A stretch of DNA of 64,000 nucleotides from Caldilineaceae bacterium (GTDB taxonomy: Bacteria; Chloroflexota; Anaerolineae; Caldilineales; Caldilineaceae), in contig JAJEDI010000041.1 of NCBI GenBank assembly GCA_022821585.1, positions 147,100 to 211,099 of the forward strand, given 5' to 3'. A program made the translations under genes and the position numbers. Each line of letters begins with the position of its first letter. Within the stretch, counting starts at the first letter, position 1. This document shows positions 34,930-44,050 of this stretch, one piece after another. The notes under the pieces are model-generated. The model was not told the origin of the DNA. It did no database searches and saw only the letters and a program-made list of their open reading frames with translations.

Positions 34930-35376
34930 TCAGGAGGCGAGCTGAAACCACAGAACTGTGTAGAGAGTGCCGATAAGCGCGCCGACGTACACCTCTGTGG
35001 GTGAATGGCCAATCAGCTCCTTCAGCTCCTCTTCGCTGACGGGTTGACCGGTGAAGAGCTCGCGCAGGATCTGATTGAGGACCTTGGCCTGCTTTCCGGC
35101 GGCTTGGCGCACGCCGGTAGCGTCATACATAACGACCAAGGCGAAGATGGCGGCAAGGGCAAAGACGTCGCTGCGGGGACCGGAACGATAGCCGATGGCG
35201 GAGACGAGGCTGCAGACCATGGCCGCATGGCTGCTGGGCATGCCCCCGGCGCGGGCCAGAACGCGCAGGTCGAAGTCGCGCCGCAGGACCCATTCGAAGA
35301 GAAACTTGTAGAGTTGCACGACCAGACCGGCGGACAGAGGAAGCCAGATTATAGAACTGTTACCCAGTAGCTGCAT
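34930..35376 (-). CDS. Divergent PAP2-family (DUF212) membrane protein
   Basis: The product has about 148 residues with three to four hydrophobic segments. Landmarks are ARAGGMPSSHAAM, the PSSH phosphatase-like motif, MYDATGVRQAAGKQAKVLN and the C-terminal GHSPTEVYVGALIG. This YuiD-like family is related to acid phosphatase/haloperoxidase proteins but its reaction is unknown. The start at ATG 35376 sits five bases after the xseB stop; the frame extends to 35400 inside xseB. Confidence 0.88.
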   Translation of the reverse strand: MQLLGNSSIIWLPLSAGLVVQLYKFLFEWVLRRDFDLRVLARAGGMPSSHAAMVCSLVSAIGYRSGPRSDVFALAAIFALVVMYDATGVRQAAGKQAKVLNQILRELFTGQPVSEEELKELIGHSPTEVYVGALIGTLYTVLWFQLAS

Positions 35377-35380
35377 CTGT

Positions 35381-35632
35381 CTAGGGATCCGAAGTGTCAC
35401 TCAAATCAGACAGGGTTCCGTCCGGTTCCCATTTTCTGACTCGCAGTTCGGCCTCTTCGAGCAAGACGCCGCAGCGTGCGGCCAAATTGACCCCTGCTTC
35501 ATACAGGTCCAGCGAATCGGCGAGGGGTAGATCGGCGGCTTCAAGACGCTCCAGGATCGTTTGCAACTGGGCGTAGCTTTCTTCGTACGAAAGTTCGGCG
35601 GCTTGTTCGGATCCGCTGTTCTGACTTTCCAT
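35381..35632 (-). CDS. xseB: Exodeoxyribonuclease VII small subunit
   Basis: The 83-residue helical protein has the XseB pattern: LSYEESYAQLQTILERLEAADLPLADSLDLYEAGVNLAARC. Several copies of it bind the large subunit XseA to degrade single-stranded DNA in both directions. ATG 35632 is supported by AAAGGAAGGAA directly upstream; ATG 35665 is possible. The usual xseA partner is not adjacent. The gene precedes the PAP2-like gene on the same strand. Confidence 0.92.
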   Translation of the reverse strand: MESQNSGSEQAAELSYEESYAQLQTILERLEAADLPLADSLDLYEAGVNLAARCGVLLEEAELRVRKWEPDGTLSDLSDTSDP

Positions 35633-35864
35633 TTCCTTCCTTTCGGTACCAGCTATTATTGGCATCAGTATACCAGAGGTAGCACAGGTTTCGGCAAAGG
35701 AGAAGCGGGCGCAAAAGTGCTATTTGAGTTCATGACAGGATTGGCCCAGGGCTGGCCACAGAGGGCAGAATCCGGCGCCGGCACGTACGTGATTTCAACT
35801 GTATCTTAGAGGCCTTCATCTAAAAGAGTGGGCCATATGCAAGACCTGGACTATGGAGGATCAG

Positions 35865-36704
35865 ATGGTCGACAACGGTCAATTCCGACCGGCAGTAGTG
35901 ATTCTTGAGCCGGACCTGTTTTTTTCGGTCAGGTTGGAGGACGTGGTGCGTGCGGCGGGAGGCGAGCCGGTTACTATCGATGAAGCAGACCAATTTGTGG
36001 CCGCGGTTGCGCGGACCTTCCCCGTACTGGCGCTGCTAGATCTGAAGTCGCCCGGAGACTGGGAGGCGGCTGTACGGCAATGCAAAATGAAGCCGCACAC
36101 GCGTCTGGTTCCGATCTTTGCTTTCGGCAGCCATGTTGACGTAGAGACGCTTAAGCGTGCACGTATAGCCGGCGCCGATCATGCGTGGGCACGCAGCCGA
36201 ATGATGGAGGAGCTGGTGGGCGTGGTCGACCGGCACATACACCCGCCAGTTCGTCATCTGGAAGGCTGCGACGGGTTGCCCAGCCGCGCCGCGGTTGCCG
36301 GGTTGCTGGCCTTTAACGAGGGGCAGTACTTCGAACAGCACGAATATCTGGAACTGGCCTGGAACGAGGAATCGCGTGCGGTTCGCGATGTGTACCAGGG
36401 CATCTTGCAGGTAGGGGTGGCCTTTCTGCAGATGGAGCGTGGAAACCGGCGCGGTGCCCTAAAGATGTTTCGCCGCGGCCTGCCGAAATTGCGCGGTGTG
36501 GCCGACGTGTGCCAGGGGATCAAGGTTGGGGCTTTTCGTGCGGCATCAGAGCAGATCCACCGCGAACTGTCCGACCAGGGCCCAGGGGAACCTGTGCTGT
36601 CATCAAGGACTTCATTTCCCAGGGTAGAGTTTGACAACCATTACGGAGCGGCCACGCCAGACGATCTTGGGATTGTCCTACCCGGTGAAGGAGAAGAAGA
36701 CTGA
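35865..36704 (+). CDS. Pseudo-receiver / DUF309 fusion protein
   Basis: The 279-residue protein joins a receiver-like N-terminal domain (about residues 8-120) to a DUF309 domain (about 135-200). The receiver keeps LLDL with a possible phospho-Asp but lacks the conserved Lys region (GADHAWARS). DUF309 is clear from LAFNEGQYFEQHEYLELAW and YQGILQVGVAFLQMERGN. ATG 35865 has GGAGG five bases upstream; ATG 35853 overlaps that site. DUF309 has no known function; the fusion suggests a signal-dependent role. It is flanked by opposite-strand genes. Confidence 0.8.
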   Translation: MVDNGQFRPAVVILEPDLFFSVRLEDVVRAAGGEPVTIDEADQFVAAVARTFPVLALLDLKSPGDWEAAVRQCKMKPHTRLVPIFAFGSHVDVETLKRARIAGADHAWARSRMMEELVGVVDRHIHPPVRHLEGCDGLPSRAAVAGLLAFNEGQYFEQHEYLELAWNEESRAVRDVYQGILQVGVAFLQMERGNRRGALKMFRRGLPKLRGVADVCQGIKVGAFRAASEQIHRELSDQGPGEPVLSSRTSFPRVEFDNHYGAATPDDLGIVLPGEGEED

Positions 36705-36806
36705 GAGTGGGAAGAAGCAACTGCTCTCGATTGACGGTGGGTCTCAACTGTTCATAATGAGGGATAAGAGTGGAAGATTTTCGGAGAGAGGCGTACCACA
36801 GAACCT

Positions 36807-37133
36807 CTATTCGTTCACATTCGCCTTGCGCCCTTGCTGTGACAGGTAAAGCGTGGCCGCCGGGAACTTATGGTTGCTGAGCAGGAGGCCCCGTTCCTCT
36901 AGCCCCCGGACTTCCTGTACCGAGACCGGGGTTGCGTCACCGCAGAGAGGATGGAGACGGTATTCCTTTCCGCCGTCCAAGTAGCGGTGGGACTTCAGTG
37001 TGGCGCCGTCTTGTAACGAACGCAGAACCTGTCTCTGGGCGGTTGTTAGCCCTTTTTGAGGGGAGGGGTGCCTGAGCGTCCCATTTGCGGCCAGCAGACC
37101 ATCACGAAGTTTGGCGGCGGTGGAGCGGAGCAT
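36807..37133 (-). CDS. Small hypothetical protein, possibly winged-helix-like
   Basis: This 108-residue basic protein is unrecognised. Its middle (LTTAQRQVLRSLQDGATLKSH) and end (VQEVRGLEERGLLLSNHKFP) have the rhythm of a small helix-turn-helix or winged-helix domain, and LHPLCGDATPVSVQEV lies between. Its ATG overlaps the stop of the 68-residue gene by one base (TAATG), strong evidence for real translation and co-expression with the radical-SAM gene. Function unknown. Confidence 0.55.
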   Translation of the reverse strand: MLRSTAAKLRDGLLAANGTLRHPSPQKGLTTAQRQVLRSLQDGATLKSHRYLDGGKEYRLHPLCGDATPVSVQEVRGLEERGLLLSNHKFPAATLYLSQQGRKANVNE

Positions 37134-37339
37134 TATCCCAGTTCGTGGACGTACTCTTGCAGCTTGCGCTGGCTAATCTTCACGTACTGGTCGGCTCTGA
37201 TTTGGGCCATCTCTTCTTCTGACAGGCGCAGGCGCAGAATGTCGAGAGCGTCTTCAGGGCTCTGGCCGTAGGCAAGTTTTTTCTTGCCGTTTTTCATGTC
37301 GAACAAATACATGTAGTGGGGATTGGAAAAGCTGCTCAT
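37133..37339 (-). CDS. Small hypothetical protein following the radical-SAM gene
   Basis: The 68-residue charged protein begins three bases after the radical-SAM stop. It contains MYLFDMKNGKKKLAYGQSP followed by an acidic/basic helical stretch (EDALDILRLRLSEEEMAQIR and QYVKISQRKLQEYVHELG). No family is recognised. Position and coupling on both sides suggest a partner, substrate or precursor of the radical-SAM enzyme, but there is no leader/core cleavage motif or Cys-rich core. A small accessory protein is the safer reading. Confidence 0.6.
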   Translation of the reverse strand: MSSFSNPHYMYLFDMKNGKKKLAYGQSPEDALDILRLRLSEEEMAQIRADQYVKISQRKLQEYVHELG

Positions 37340-37342
37340 CGG

Positions 37343-38818
37343 TCAGGCCTTGACCAGTGCCTGCTGGTACATGCCGTCGTAGCCCCGCTGTTGCTGTTCC
37401 TCAGATAGCCCGCGATTCACTTCCGCATCATACTTTCCTGCCAGCAGTTCGCGGTAGAATCCGTAGTTGACGCCCTTAACCTTTTCATCGTCCGGGAAGC
37501 GATGGTAGTTGTCCTTGCTCATGAGGCTTTTGCCTTCGGCGATCAGTTGGAAGCCGAGTGCCGAGCCAGGGTAGGGCGCGTAGTAGGAGATGGACGGGAA
37601 CACGCGCTTCATGCGTTTGAGCATGCGCATCGTTTTGAAGGCGTCCTCGTCGGTTTCGCCCGGTATGCCGAGCATGATGTTCGACCAGAAGACGGGCGGC
37701 TCTTTCCCTTCGGCTACCATCTCATCCCCGAGGCGGTTGACCAGGTCGATGGCGAAATTGTTGTCCTCCTCGGTGCATTCCTTGTTGAGCAGTTTCAGAA
37801 TGCGGTCGCTTCCCGATTCAAAGCCGATCGAGATCAGGTTCCAGTTCGTCTCGCGCACTAGGGCGGTGAACAGATCGGGCCACTGGCGTACCGTGTCAGC
37901 GCGCCCGGCCGCCCAGTAGGGCCACAGTCTATTGGCTCGGCGGGGATACTCTTCGATCCACTCCTGCAGCCATTTCGGGTTCTGGAAGAACATGGAGTCG
38001 TGGATCACGACTGAACCCACACCGTACATTTCGTCGAGAGCGTTGAGTTCGTCGATGACCATGGAAACGGGGCGGCGTCCCATGTTGGGGATATAGGATG
38101 CCTCGTTGCAGAAGACGCATTGCCAGGGGCAGACTCTGCTGGTGATGATGGTGGCGACCGGCGGCGGTCCCCAGCCGCACTCGGGCTCCATCGGCCAGTT
38201 GAAATTTCGCTCCAGCTTCATGGCGCGCACGGCCCTCCTGGGCCGGGCATTGGCCAGCGCCTCCTTCCAGTTGGCCGGCTTGGGCCACAGCTCGCGGTCG
38301 ATCTCCGGCCAATCAGCCATGGATCGGGAGCCCTGACCGAGGAACACTCTTGGAAAACTCCCAGGATCCCTGACAAGGTCGAGAATGATCTCTTCACCGG
38401 CCCCCTGGCAGATCTTATCAAAGGCATCAACACCTGCCATTTCATCCGGCGCGACCGTGGCGTGCATGCCGCCGGCCAGGACCAGGCCGTCGGGATTGGT
38501 CTCCTTGAAGATCTGAGCGGCCTTCAGGGCAACTGGAAAGGTGTAGCTGCGCACGTTCATCAGGGCCATTTTGTAGCCGCGAAGTTTTGGCGCCAGCTGC
38601 TCCCAGGAGGTGACGGCCCGCGTGGAAACGATGTCGGTCTTCAGGTCGTTCTGATGCATGATAGTGCGCAAGAGCCCTAGCCCATGGTCCTGCCACTGTT
38701 CGTGGGGGCCCTGCGGATAGACTAGATCACCCAGATCGCCCAAGTCGATCCAGACAATATCGTTCTTGCGTTTCCCGTTGCCGTGCCAGTTCAACTTCAA
38801 CTGTTGCTCCTCCAACAT
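37343..38818 (-). CDS. B12-binding-domain radical SAM protein
   Basis: The 491-residue enzyme has an N-terminal Rossmann-like B12-binding-type domain (about 20-150, with GLVLAGGMHATVAPDEM) and a radical SAM core with the cluster motif C230-P-W-Q-C234-V-F-C237. SIGFESGSDRILKLLNK and MLGIPGETDEDAF are further landmarks of this class. Such enzymes methylate unactivated carbons or rearrange substrates in lipid, cofactor or natural-product pathways; the canonical B12-ligand DxHxxG is not obvious, so cobalamin binding is uncertain. It heads a three-gene operon with two tiny coupled genes. Confidence 0.88.
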   Translation of the reverse strand: MLEEQQLKLNWHGNGKRKNDIVWIDLGDLGDLVYPQGPHEQWQDHGLGLLRTIMHQNDLKTDIVSTRAVTSWEQLAPKLRGYKMALMNVRSYTFPVALKAAQIFKETNPDGLVLAGGMHATVAPDEMAGVDAFDKICQGAGEEIILDLVRDPGSFPRVFLGQGSRSMADWPEIDRELWPKPANWKEALANARPRRAVRAMKLERNFNWPMEPECGWGPPPVATIITSRVCPWQCVFCNEASYIPNMGRRPVSMVIDELNALDEMYGVGSVVIHDSMFFQNPKWLQEWIEEYPRRANRLWPYWAAGRADTVRQWPDLFTALVRETNWNLISIGFESGSDRILKLLNKECTEEDNNFAIDLVNRLGDEMVAEGKEPPVFWSNIMLGIPGETDEDAFKTMRMLKRMKRVFPSISYYAPYPGSALGFQLIAEGKSLMSKDNYHRFPDDEKVKGVNYGFYRELLAGKYDAEVNRGLSEEQQQRGYDGMYQQALVKA

Positions 38819-38905
38819 CCGATTCAGACCGAGTCAGGCATCCTGGAACTGCCGACTCGCAGTTGTCGCCGGCTGTCCAATTGCCTGTCGAGGCAATGAA
38901 AGACC

Positions 38906-39277
38906 TTACGGGCTGGCATACTTGCCAACCGACTCGTCGATCTCGTCAGCCCAGGTATCGATGCCTCCGGCCATGCTGACCGCATTCGACCAGCCCTGTT
39001 GCCGCAGAAAGACGGTCACCTGTGCGCTGCGCAGTCCTTTGTGGCAGAACAGGACCACTTCCAATTCCTTGTCCTGGCGAATGTTCTCCGGTATGGCGTC
39101 AAGACGCCTCTCGCGAAGCTCGCTCAAGGGCATGTTGATAAAATCTCCGTCTGGGAGACTGGCCAGTTCAAGTTCATTCGGTTCACGCACGTCGACAAGC
39201 AGGAATTCAGAATCGTCCTTCTGTTTCGCGGCGACGTCGTGCACGCTGACTTCCGGAGCGCCATACGGATTGGGCAT
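38906..39277 (-). CDS. Rhodanese-like domain protein (single domain)
   Basis: The 123-residue protein is a single rhodanese domain: LLVDVREPNELELASLPDG, then the active-site loop C78-H-K-G-L-R with VLFCHKGLRSAQV and the final AGGIDTWADEID. Catalytic C78 can carry a persulfide. Its position before DUF2203, the Fe-S carrier and moaA suggests sulfur supply for Fe-S or molybdenum cofactor assembly. It ends shortly before the radical-SAM gene. Confidence 0.92.
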   Translation of the reverse strand: MPNPYGAPEVSVHDVAAKQKDDSEFLLVDVREPNELELASLPDGDFINMPLSELRERRLDAIPENIRQDKELEVVLFCHKGLRSAQVTVFLRQQGWSNAVSMAGGIDTWADEIDESVGKYASP

Positions 39278-39365
39278 CGTCTTGACTCACGTTTTCTTGT
39301 TTCTGCAGGCAAGTAAAATGAATAGGGAAAAGAGTGCTGGGGACGGGGCTTCACCCGCTTTGTAT

Positions 39366-39758
39366 TCAGAAGTCTTCGGGATCGATGGGTTGACGGCCAA
39401 CGAAACCGACGTTGACATCGTGCCAGAATGAGAGATCTTCTTCGCCGTGTTTCCAGCAGAGATAGACTTCGCGCCCGTTGCGAATTGACAAGAAATCAAT
39501 GAGGCCCTGGTCAATGTCCTTTACCAGGATTCCCATTTTCAGAATTCCCTTTACGCCTGCCTCCAGTTTGTCAAATTGGGAGTAGACGGATCCCGCCGCG
39601 ACGTTGCCGCCGTTATGAGCAGCCTTCTGCAGTACGGGCCAGATTTCAGGACGCAGACGGAGGATCTCAGTGCGCGCCTCCTGAACCTGCGCCATCAGGG
39701 CCTTAACGACAGGAAGCGCAGCTCGTGCCTCTTTCAATGTGTAGTAGCGGGCCTGCAT
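39366..39758 (-). CDS. DUF2203 family protein
   Basis: The 130-residue protein matches DUF2203: YYTLKEARAALPVVKALMAQ at the N terminus, a central helical region and VKDIDQGLIDFLSIRNGREVYLCWKHGE with FWHDVNVGFVGRQPID at the end. The C-terminal HGE and FWH residues may form a metal site. Function unknown. The gene lies between the A-type Fe-S carrier and the rhodanese gene, all on the minus strand. Confidence 0.88.
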   Translation of the reverse strand: MQARYYTLKEARAALPVVKALMAQVQEARTEILRLRPEIWPVLQKAAHNGGNVAAGSVYSQFDKLEAGVKGILKMGILVKDIDQGLIDFLSIRNGREVYLCWKHGEEDLSFWHDVNVGFVGRQPIDPEDF

Positions 39759-39881
39759 AGGACTCCAACCCGGTCAGGGCAAAGAGGTCAACGCAGGTTG
39801 CCCGCCCGTTTCTGTGACGGACAACCTGTAAACAGCGGGACTCTACTTTGCCTGAGCCGACTTACATCTCCGGGTCAACGT

Positions 39882-40298
39882 TTAGTGACCGCAGCCACTG
39901 CCGCAGCCGGCGCCGGCCGCCGCGCCTGCAGGGGCGCCGCTGGTGCGGAAGCTGCTCCCGCAACCGCACGAGCTCACGGCGTTGGGATTCTCGATGTGGA
40001 ATCCGCCGCCCATCAGATTGTCTATGTAGTCGATGCTGGAACCGCCAACATAGAAGAAGCTTGTCGGGTCAACGACGACGCGCAGGCCGTACTGCTCAAA
40101 GACCTGATCGGCCTCCTGGATGTCGTCATCGAAAGTCATGCCGTACTGCATACCTCCACAGCCGCCGCCCTTGACGAAGACCCGCAACGCGTGCGACTCA
40201 CGCAGGCCCTTCTGTGCGAGGATACCGCCCAGCTTCTCGGCAGCGGTCTCCGTAAGTGTAATTGTCTTCGTTGCAGTGTCGGTCAGAGTAATGTCCAT
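39882..40298 (-). CDS. A-type iron-sulfur carrier (HesB/IscA/ErpA family)
   Basis: The 138-residue protein has the three A-type Fe-S ligands: C47 in KGGGCGGMQYGM and C111/C113 in SSCGCGSSF, with YIDNLMGGGFHIENPNA before them. It receives or transfers Fe-S clusters to client enzymes. A C-terminal extension of about 20 residues ends in GCGSGCGH, adding two Cys and a His that could bind metal. AAGGAG sits just upstream of ATG 40298. Radical-SAM MoaA and the SufR-like regulator nearby fit a cluster-supply role. Confidence 0.92.
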   Translation of the reverse strand: MDITLTDTATKTITLTETAAEKLGGILAQKGLRESHALRVFVKGGGCGGMQYGMTFDDDIQEADQVFEQYGLRVVVDPTSFFYVGGSSIDYIDNLMGGGFHIENPNAVSSCGCGSSFRTSGAPAGAAAGAGCGSGCGH

Positions 40299-40454
40299 CA
40301 GAATCTCCTTAAATATGTTGATGAAACTGACTTGATTTCACGATAAGACTTTCGAAGCGTGCGCAGGTTTTCAGGCCTATTTTCGGACAAGGGGCAAACC
40401 TGCTCGCGCAACTCAACTCAAACGGGACCAGTGAAAGCCCCATTCTTCTCATAA

Positions 40455-41441
<987 letters not shown>

Positions 41442-41619
41442 CGCAGCCAGTGCCTCGGCGCCCGGCGGAGGCGACAAAGTTACGCTGCCATATCTGGTCC
41501 GATGCTTTTGCCCGTTCTGCCCGGCCACTGCTTCTTCGGCCAGCGGCAGTTCCTGCAGAATGGGATTGCGTAGTGTCGTCGGCATACTTACAGATTTCCG
41601 ATGGGAACTGTTCTTCTTG

Positions 41620-42279
41620 TCAGAGGATCAGTTCAACATTCTGTGCTCGAGGCACAGGATCTCCGGAACCAACTTGCACACGAAAACTGCAACAGCTTTG
41701 GCCGTCGGCAATGGCTTGATCGAGCTCACAACTCTGTCCGCTGAGAGATTCGACGAGAGCAAGGTCCATGCAACAGAGTTCCTTGTGCTCAGCGGCCACG
41801 CCTGTGTAGGGACAGTTGTGCATATGCAGCGAGCCGGTCGCCGGCTCCCAGTGGGACAGGTACCCTCTCTCGTTGAGGAAGGCGACGACCCTATCCATTC
41901 GTTCATCCAGTCTCTCGTCGGACGGGCAGTCGAGTACAACTGGCTGCGCCATCTCCTGCGCCAGCTTTCGAAAGCAGCCGTCGATCTGGTCAGGTGGAAG
42001 CATCTGCTTCATCTGGCGAACGACGCCAGCGGTGAGCAGTGCGAAATTGTCCGGGAAATGCGCGTCGGCATTTGCCGTCAACGAGTATACTTGCTGCGGA
42101 CGGCCAACCTTGCGCCGGCCCTTGGCTTTGGACACCGTGATCAAGTTGTCCGAAAGCAGGATGTCCAGGTGATACCTTACCGAAATCGGCGCCATTTCCA
42201 GGCGTTCGGCCAGCGTTCCGACCGAAGTATGGCCGTCTTGTTTGAGTATCTCCAAAATGCGACTTCGGACTGTCTGCAC
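41620..42279 (-). CDS. SufR/ArsR-like transcriptional regulator with C-terminal Fe-S cysteines
   Basis: From GTG 42279 (GGAG seven bases upstream) the product has 219 residues; TTG 42303 is an alternative. The N-terminal winged helix reads ILEILKQDGHTSVGTLAERL and APISVRYHLDIL. The C-terminal half has a Cys array, C156-x12-C169, C170-x13-C184 and C184-x12-C197, close to the four-Cys pattern described for SufR, an Fe-S-binding repressor of suf genes. Its promoter carries an 11-2-11 palindrome. It heads the moaA and Fe-S carrier run, so it probably ties expression of Fe-S-dependent steps to cluster status. Confidence 0.85.
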   Translation of the reverse strand: MQTVRSRILEILKQDGHTSVGTLAERLEMAPISVRYHLDILLSDNLITVSKAKGRRKVGRPQQVYSLTANADAHFPDNFALLTAGVVRQMKQMLPPDQIDGCFRKLAQEMAQPVVLDCPSDERLDERMDRVVAFLNERGYLSHWEPATGSLHMHNCPYTGVAAEHKELCCMDLALVESLSGQSCELDQAIADGQSCCSFRVQVGSGDPVPRAQNVELIL

Positions 42280-42318
42280 AGTGGTACTCCAATAGTTCAG
42301 CAATGCACGTTGTCTGCT

Positions 42319-42347
42319 ATCTTAGCACAATGAGAGGGCCATGTCAA
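42319..42347 (-). promoter_or_regulatory. Strong sigma-70-type promoter of the SufR-like gene
   Basis: On the minus strand TTGACA (42347-42342) and TAAGAT (42324-42319) are separated by exactly 17 bases, matching six and five of six consensus positions. Predicted transcription starts near 42312, about 33 bases before GTG 42279. Confidence 0.75.
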
Positions 42348-42350
42348 ACA

Positions 42351-42374
42351 TTTTTATGAATAAATTCATAAAAA
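42351..42374. promoter_or_regulatory. Perfect 11-2-11 palindrome, likely regulator operator
   Basis: TTTTTATGAAT, spacer AA, then ATTCATAAAAA: two perfect 11-base inverted arms three bases upstream of the -35 hexamer of the SufR-like gene. The TATGAAT-NN-ATTCATA core is like the 12-2-12 operators of ArsR/SmtB-fold regulators. It is the most AT-rich patch in the area. Autoregulation by the adjacent gene product is inferred. Confidence 0.65.
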
Positions 42375-42998
42375 ACTATTACGGAATTCGCGGGCGGTCT
42401 GGTACCGTTCCTCTCGGGCCGCACATCGGTTTTGTCGCGTCAACACTACATCTTCATTTGGCGAGAAGGAAGTACCTAGGTGCGTTCCAGAGGATTTAGA
42501 GGAGAAGAAATCATTTGGTTGGCGTTGACTCGCTGTCAGAAACTCCCAGGCCGTCATCCTTTGTGCGTCTTGACTAGCAGCTTGCTATACGATACCATTC
42601 CCAAAAGTCTCCATGGGAGCACATCGTCAGCACTTTGTTTGTACGACTTTGACTCCCAGACACTTGGAGAGGAACTGAATCCTATCCTTCCTTCATCCCA
42701 GGTTGCTCAACCCTAGTTTATGACTCTCCAGAGCACTGCCATAGGTCCCGTCGGGCAGTATGAAGGTGCAAAAAGTTTGCTCAGGCATTCTTAACCGAAA
42801 CATGCCGCCGTTGTGCATGCCGAAGGATGTGCTGTTCTGATCTGGAGCGCGGAACTTAACACGGTTCCGGTGCGTCAATTGTAGTAGGCTCTCCGGCGGG
42901 GAGGTAGCCCGGCCGATAGTAAGGAGCCTCAATTCACCCTCTTGACGCCTTCTTGATCCCGAATCATTTGACGTCAGCCATTCACGAAAGAATGCCTT
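42375..42998. other. Intergenic region without recognised genes
   Basis: About 620 bases separate the SufR-like gene from the next plus-strand gene. Short frames at 42480-42716 (plus) and 42693-42932 (minus) lack family resemblance and convincing ribosome-binding sites. No RNA gene, repeat or terminator was identified. A TTGACG hexamer at 42968 has no matching -10. Confidence 0.45.
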
Positions 42999-43784
42999 AT
43001 GCCTACCCTATTTCATGACAACAACGGCCATCCAGACCATTTCCTTAACGTTCTGTGCTCGCGTCTGCACCGTACCCTTGTGTTGGCGCTGCTTCTCGCC
43101 CTGGGCATTCTGGCCTTCGGCGCTACGCCCATCTTCGCAGAGTCTCCCCCGTCCCCTAATATCCTGGTCGACGACTACGTTTCGGTCGCCAAGAATGGCA
43201 GTGTCGACATTGAGGTACTGGGCAATGATTCAGTCCCTGAATTTGGCAGCTTTGATTTCACAAACCCGGAGTTCGGATTTTTCACTTCGTTCACAAGTAA
43301 TGCTTCCAGGAAGTTTCTCTCCTTCAATTACAGGCCCAACACGAACTTTTCGGGCAATGACAGTTTCGTTTATATGGTCTCTGACAATAGCGGTCGGACT
43401 TTGCAAGCCGCAGTCCGCATCACGGTCTATACTGCTCTCGATTGTGCGACCTGCCTCGTCAGACACATGGCCACCCCAATTAATATAACGATCGGGGGAG
43501 ACGGAGCATTCAACTTCCATTTCATTGGGGACGTCGGCGTGAGTACGGGGCCCGTGCTGCCTCCGGTGAAGAAACTGTCTGGAATGTACAAGCCGGATTC
43601 CGGCAACATCGTGTTATACAGCGGCACCAACACGATTTCGGGAGCGCCGGTGGTCGTCAGCTACCTGTCGGACGAGAAGGTCGTTCATGTGAATACTTCT
43701 TACCTGGACCGCCACAACGGGTCGATGAAACCATACATCTTCGTCATTGGTCTGGATCACGAGGTCTCGCATTGGGAGTGGTAA
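42999..43784 (+). CDS. Secreted Ig-like (cadherin-type) domain protein, hypothetical
   Basis: The 261-residue protein has a Sec signal (about residues 14-48, VLALLLALGILAFGATPIFA). The mature part begins with an Ig-like/cadherin-type repeat, LVDDYVSVAKNGSVDIEVLGND and NYRPNTNFSGNDSFVYMVSD, a pattern seen in VCBS/Big_9-type domains of adhesins and envelope proteins. After about residue 145 is an unassigned beta-rich tail with several Thr/Ser-rich strands and a short CATC motif. It is probably exported and may bind surfaces or glycans. It precedes the sugar-uptake operon but by about 265 bases. Confidence 0.7.
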   Translation: MPTLFHDNNGHPDHFLNVLCSRLHRTLVLALLLALGILAFGATPIFAESPPSPNILVDDYVSVAKNGSVDIEVLGNDSVPEFGSFDFTNPEFGFFTSFTSNASRKFLSFNYRPNTNFSGNDSFVYMVSDNSGRTLQAAVRITVYTALDCATCLVRHMATPINITIGGDGAFNFHFIGDVGVSTGPVLPPVKKLSGMYKPDSGNIVLYSGTNTISGAPVVVSYLSDEKVVHVNTSYLDRHNGSMKPYIFVIGLDHEVSHWEW

Positions 43785-44050
43785 TCGCAGGAGACAGACA
43801 GGTTGTCAACTGTGTTTGGCTGGGCGTGGCGGTCGGCCTTCGAACCCTCCAACTGCGAGGAAACCTTCCAGCAAAGCGCGCAGTTCAGGCGGACCATCGC
43901 CTACACTGAAAGGAGGTTCTCAGGCAAACTTGGAAGAGGGAACATCGGGGACAGTATTTGCTGTCACCCAACAAAGCAGAATGGCCGTGGTCCGCGGCAG
44001 GCAGTTTCCTGTCCAGCGGCACGGCCCAACCCATGTTCAAAGGGGGAAAC

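Noticed and set aside
42351..42374. AT-rich palindrome read as a terminator
   Set aside because: Arms are AT-only and lie upstream of a consensus promoter; an operator is the better reading.
42480..42932. Two short frames on opposite strands in the gap after the SufR-like gene
   Set aside because: No ribosome-binding sites, no family resemblance, no coupling to neighbours.
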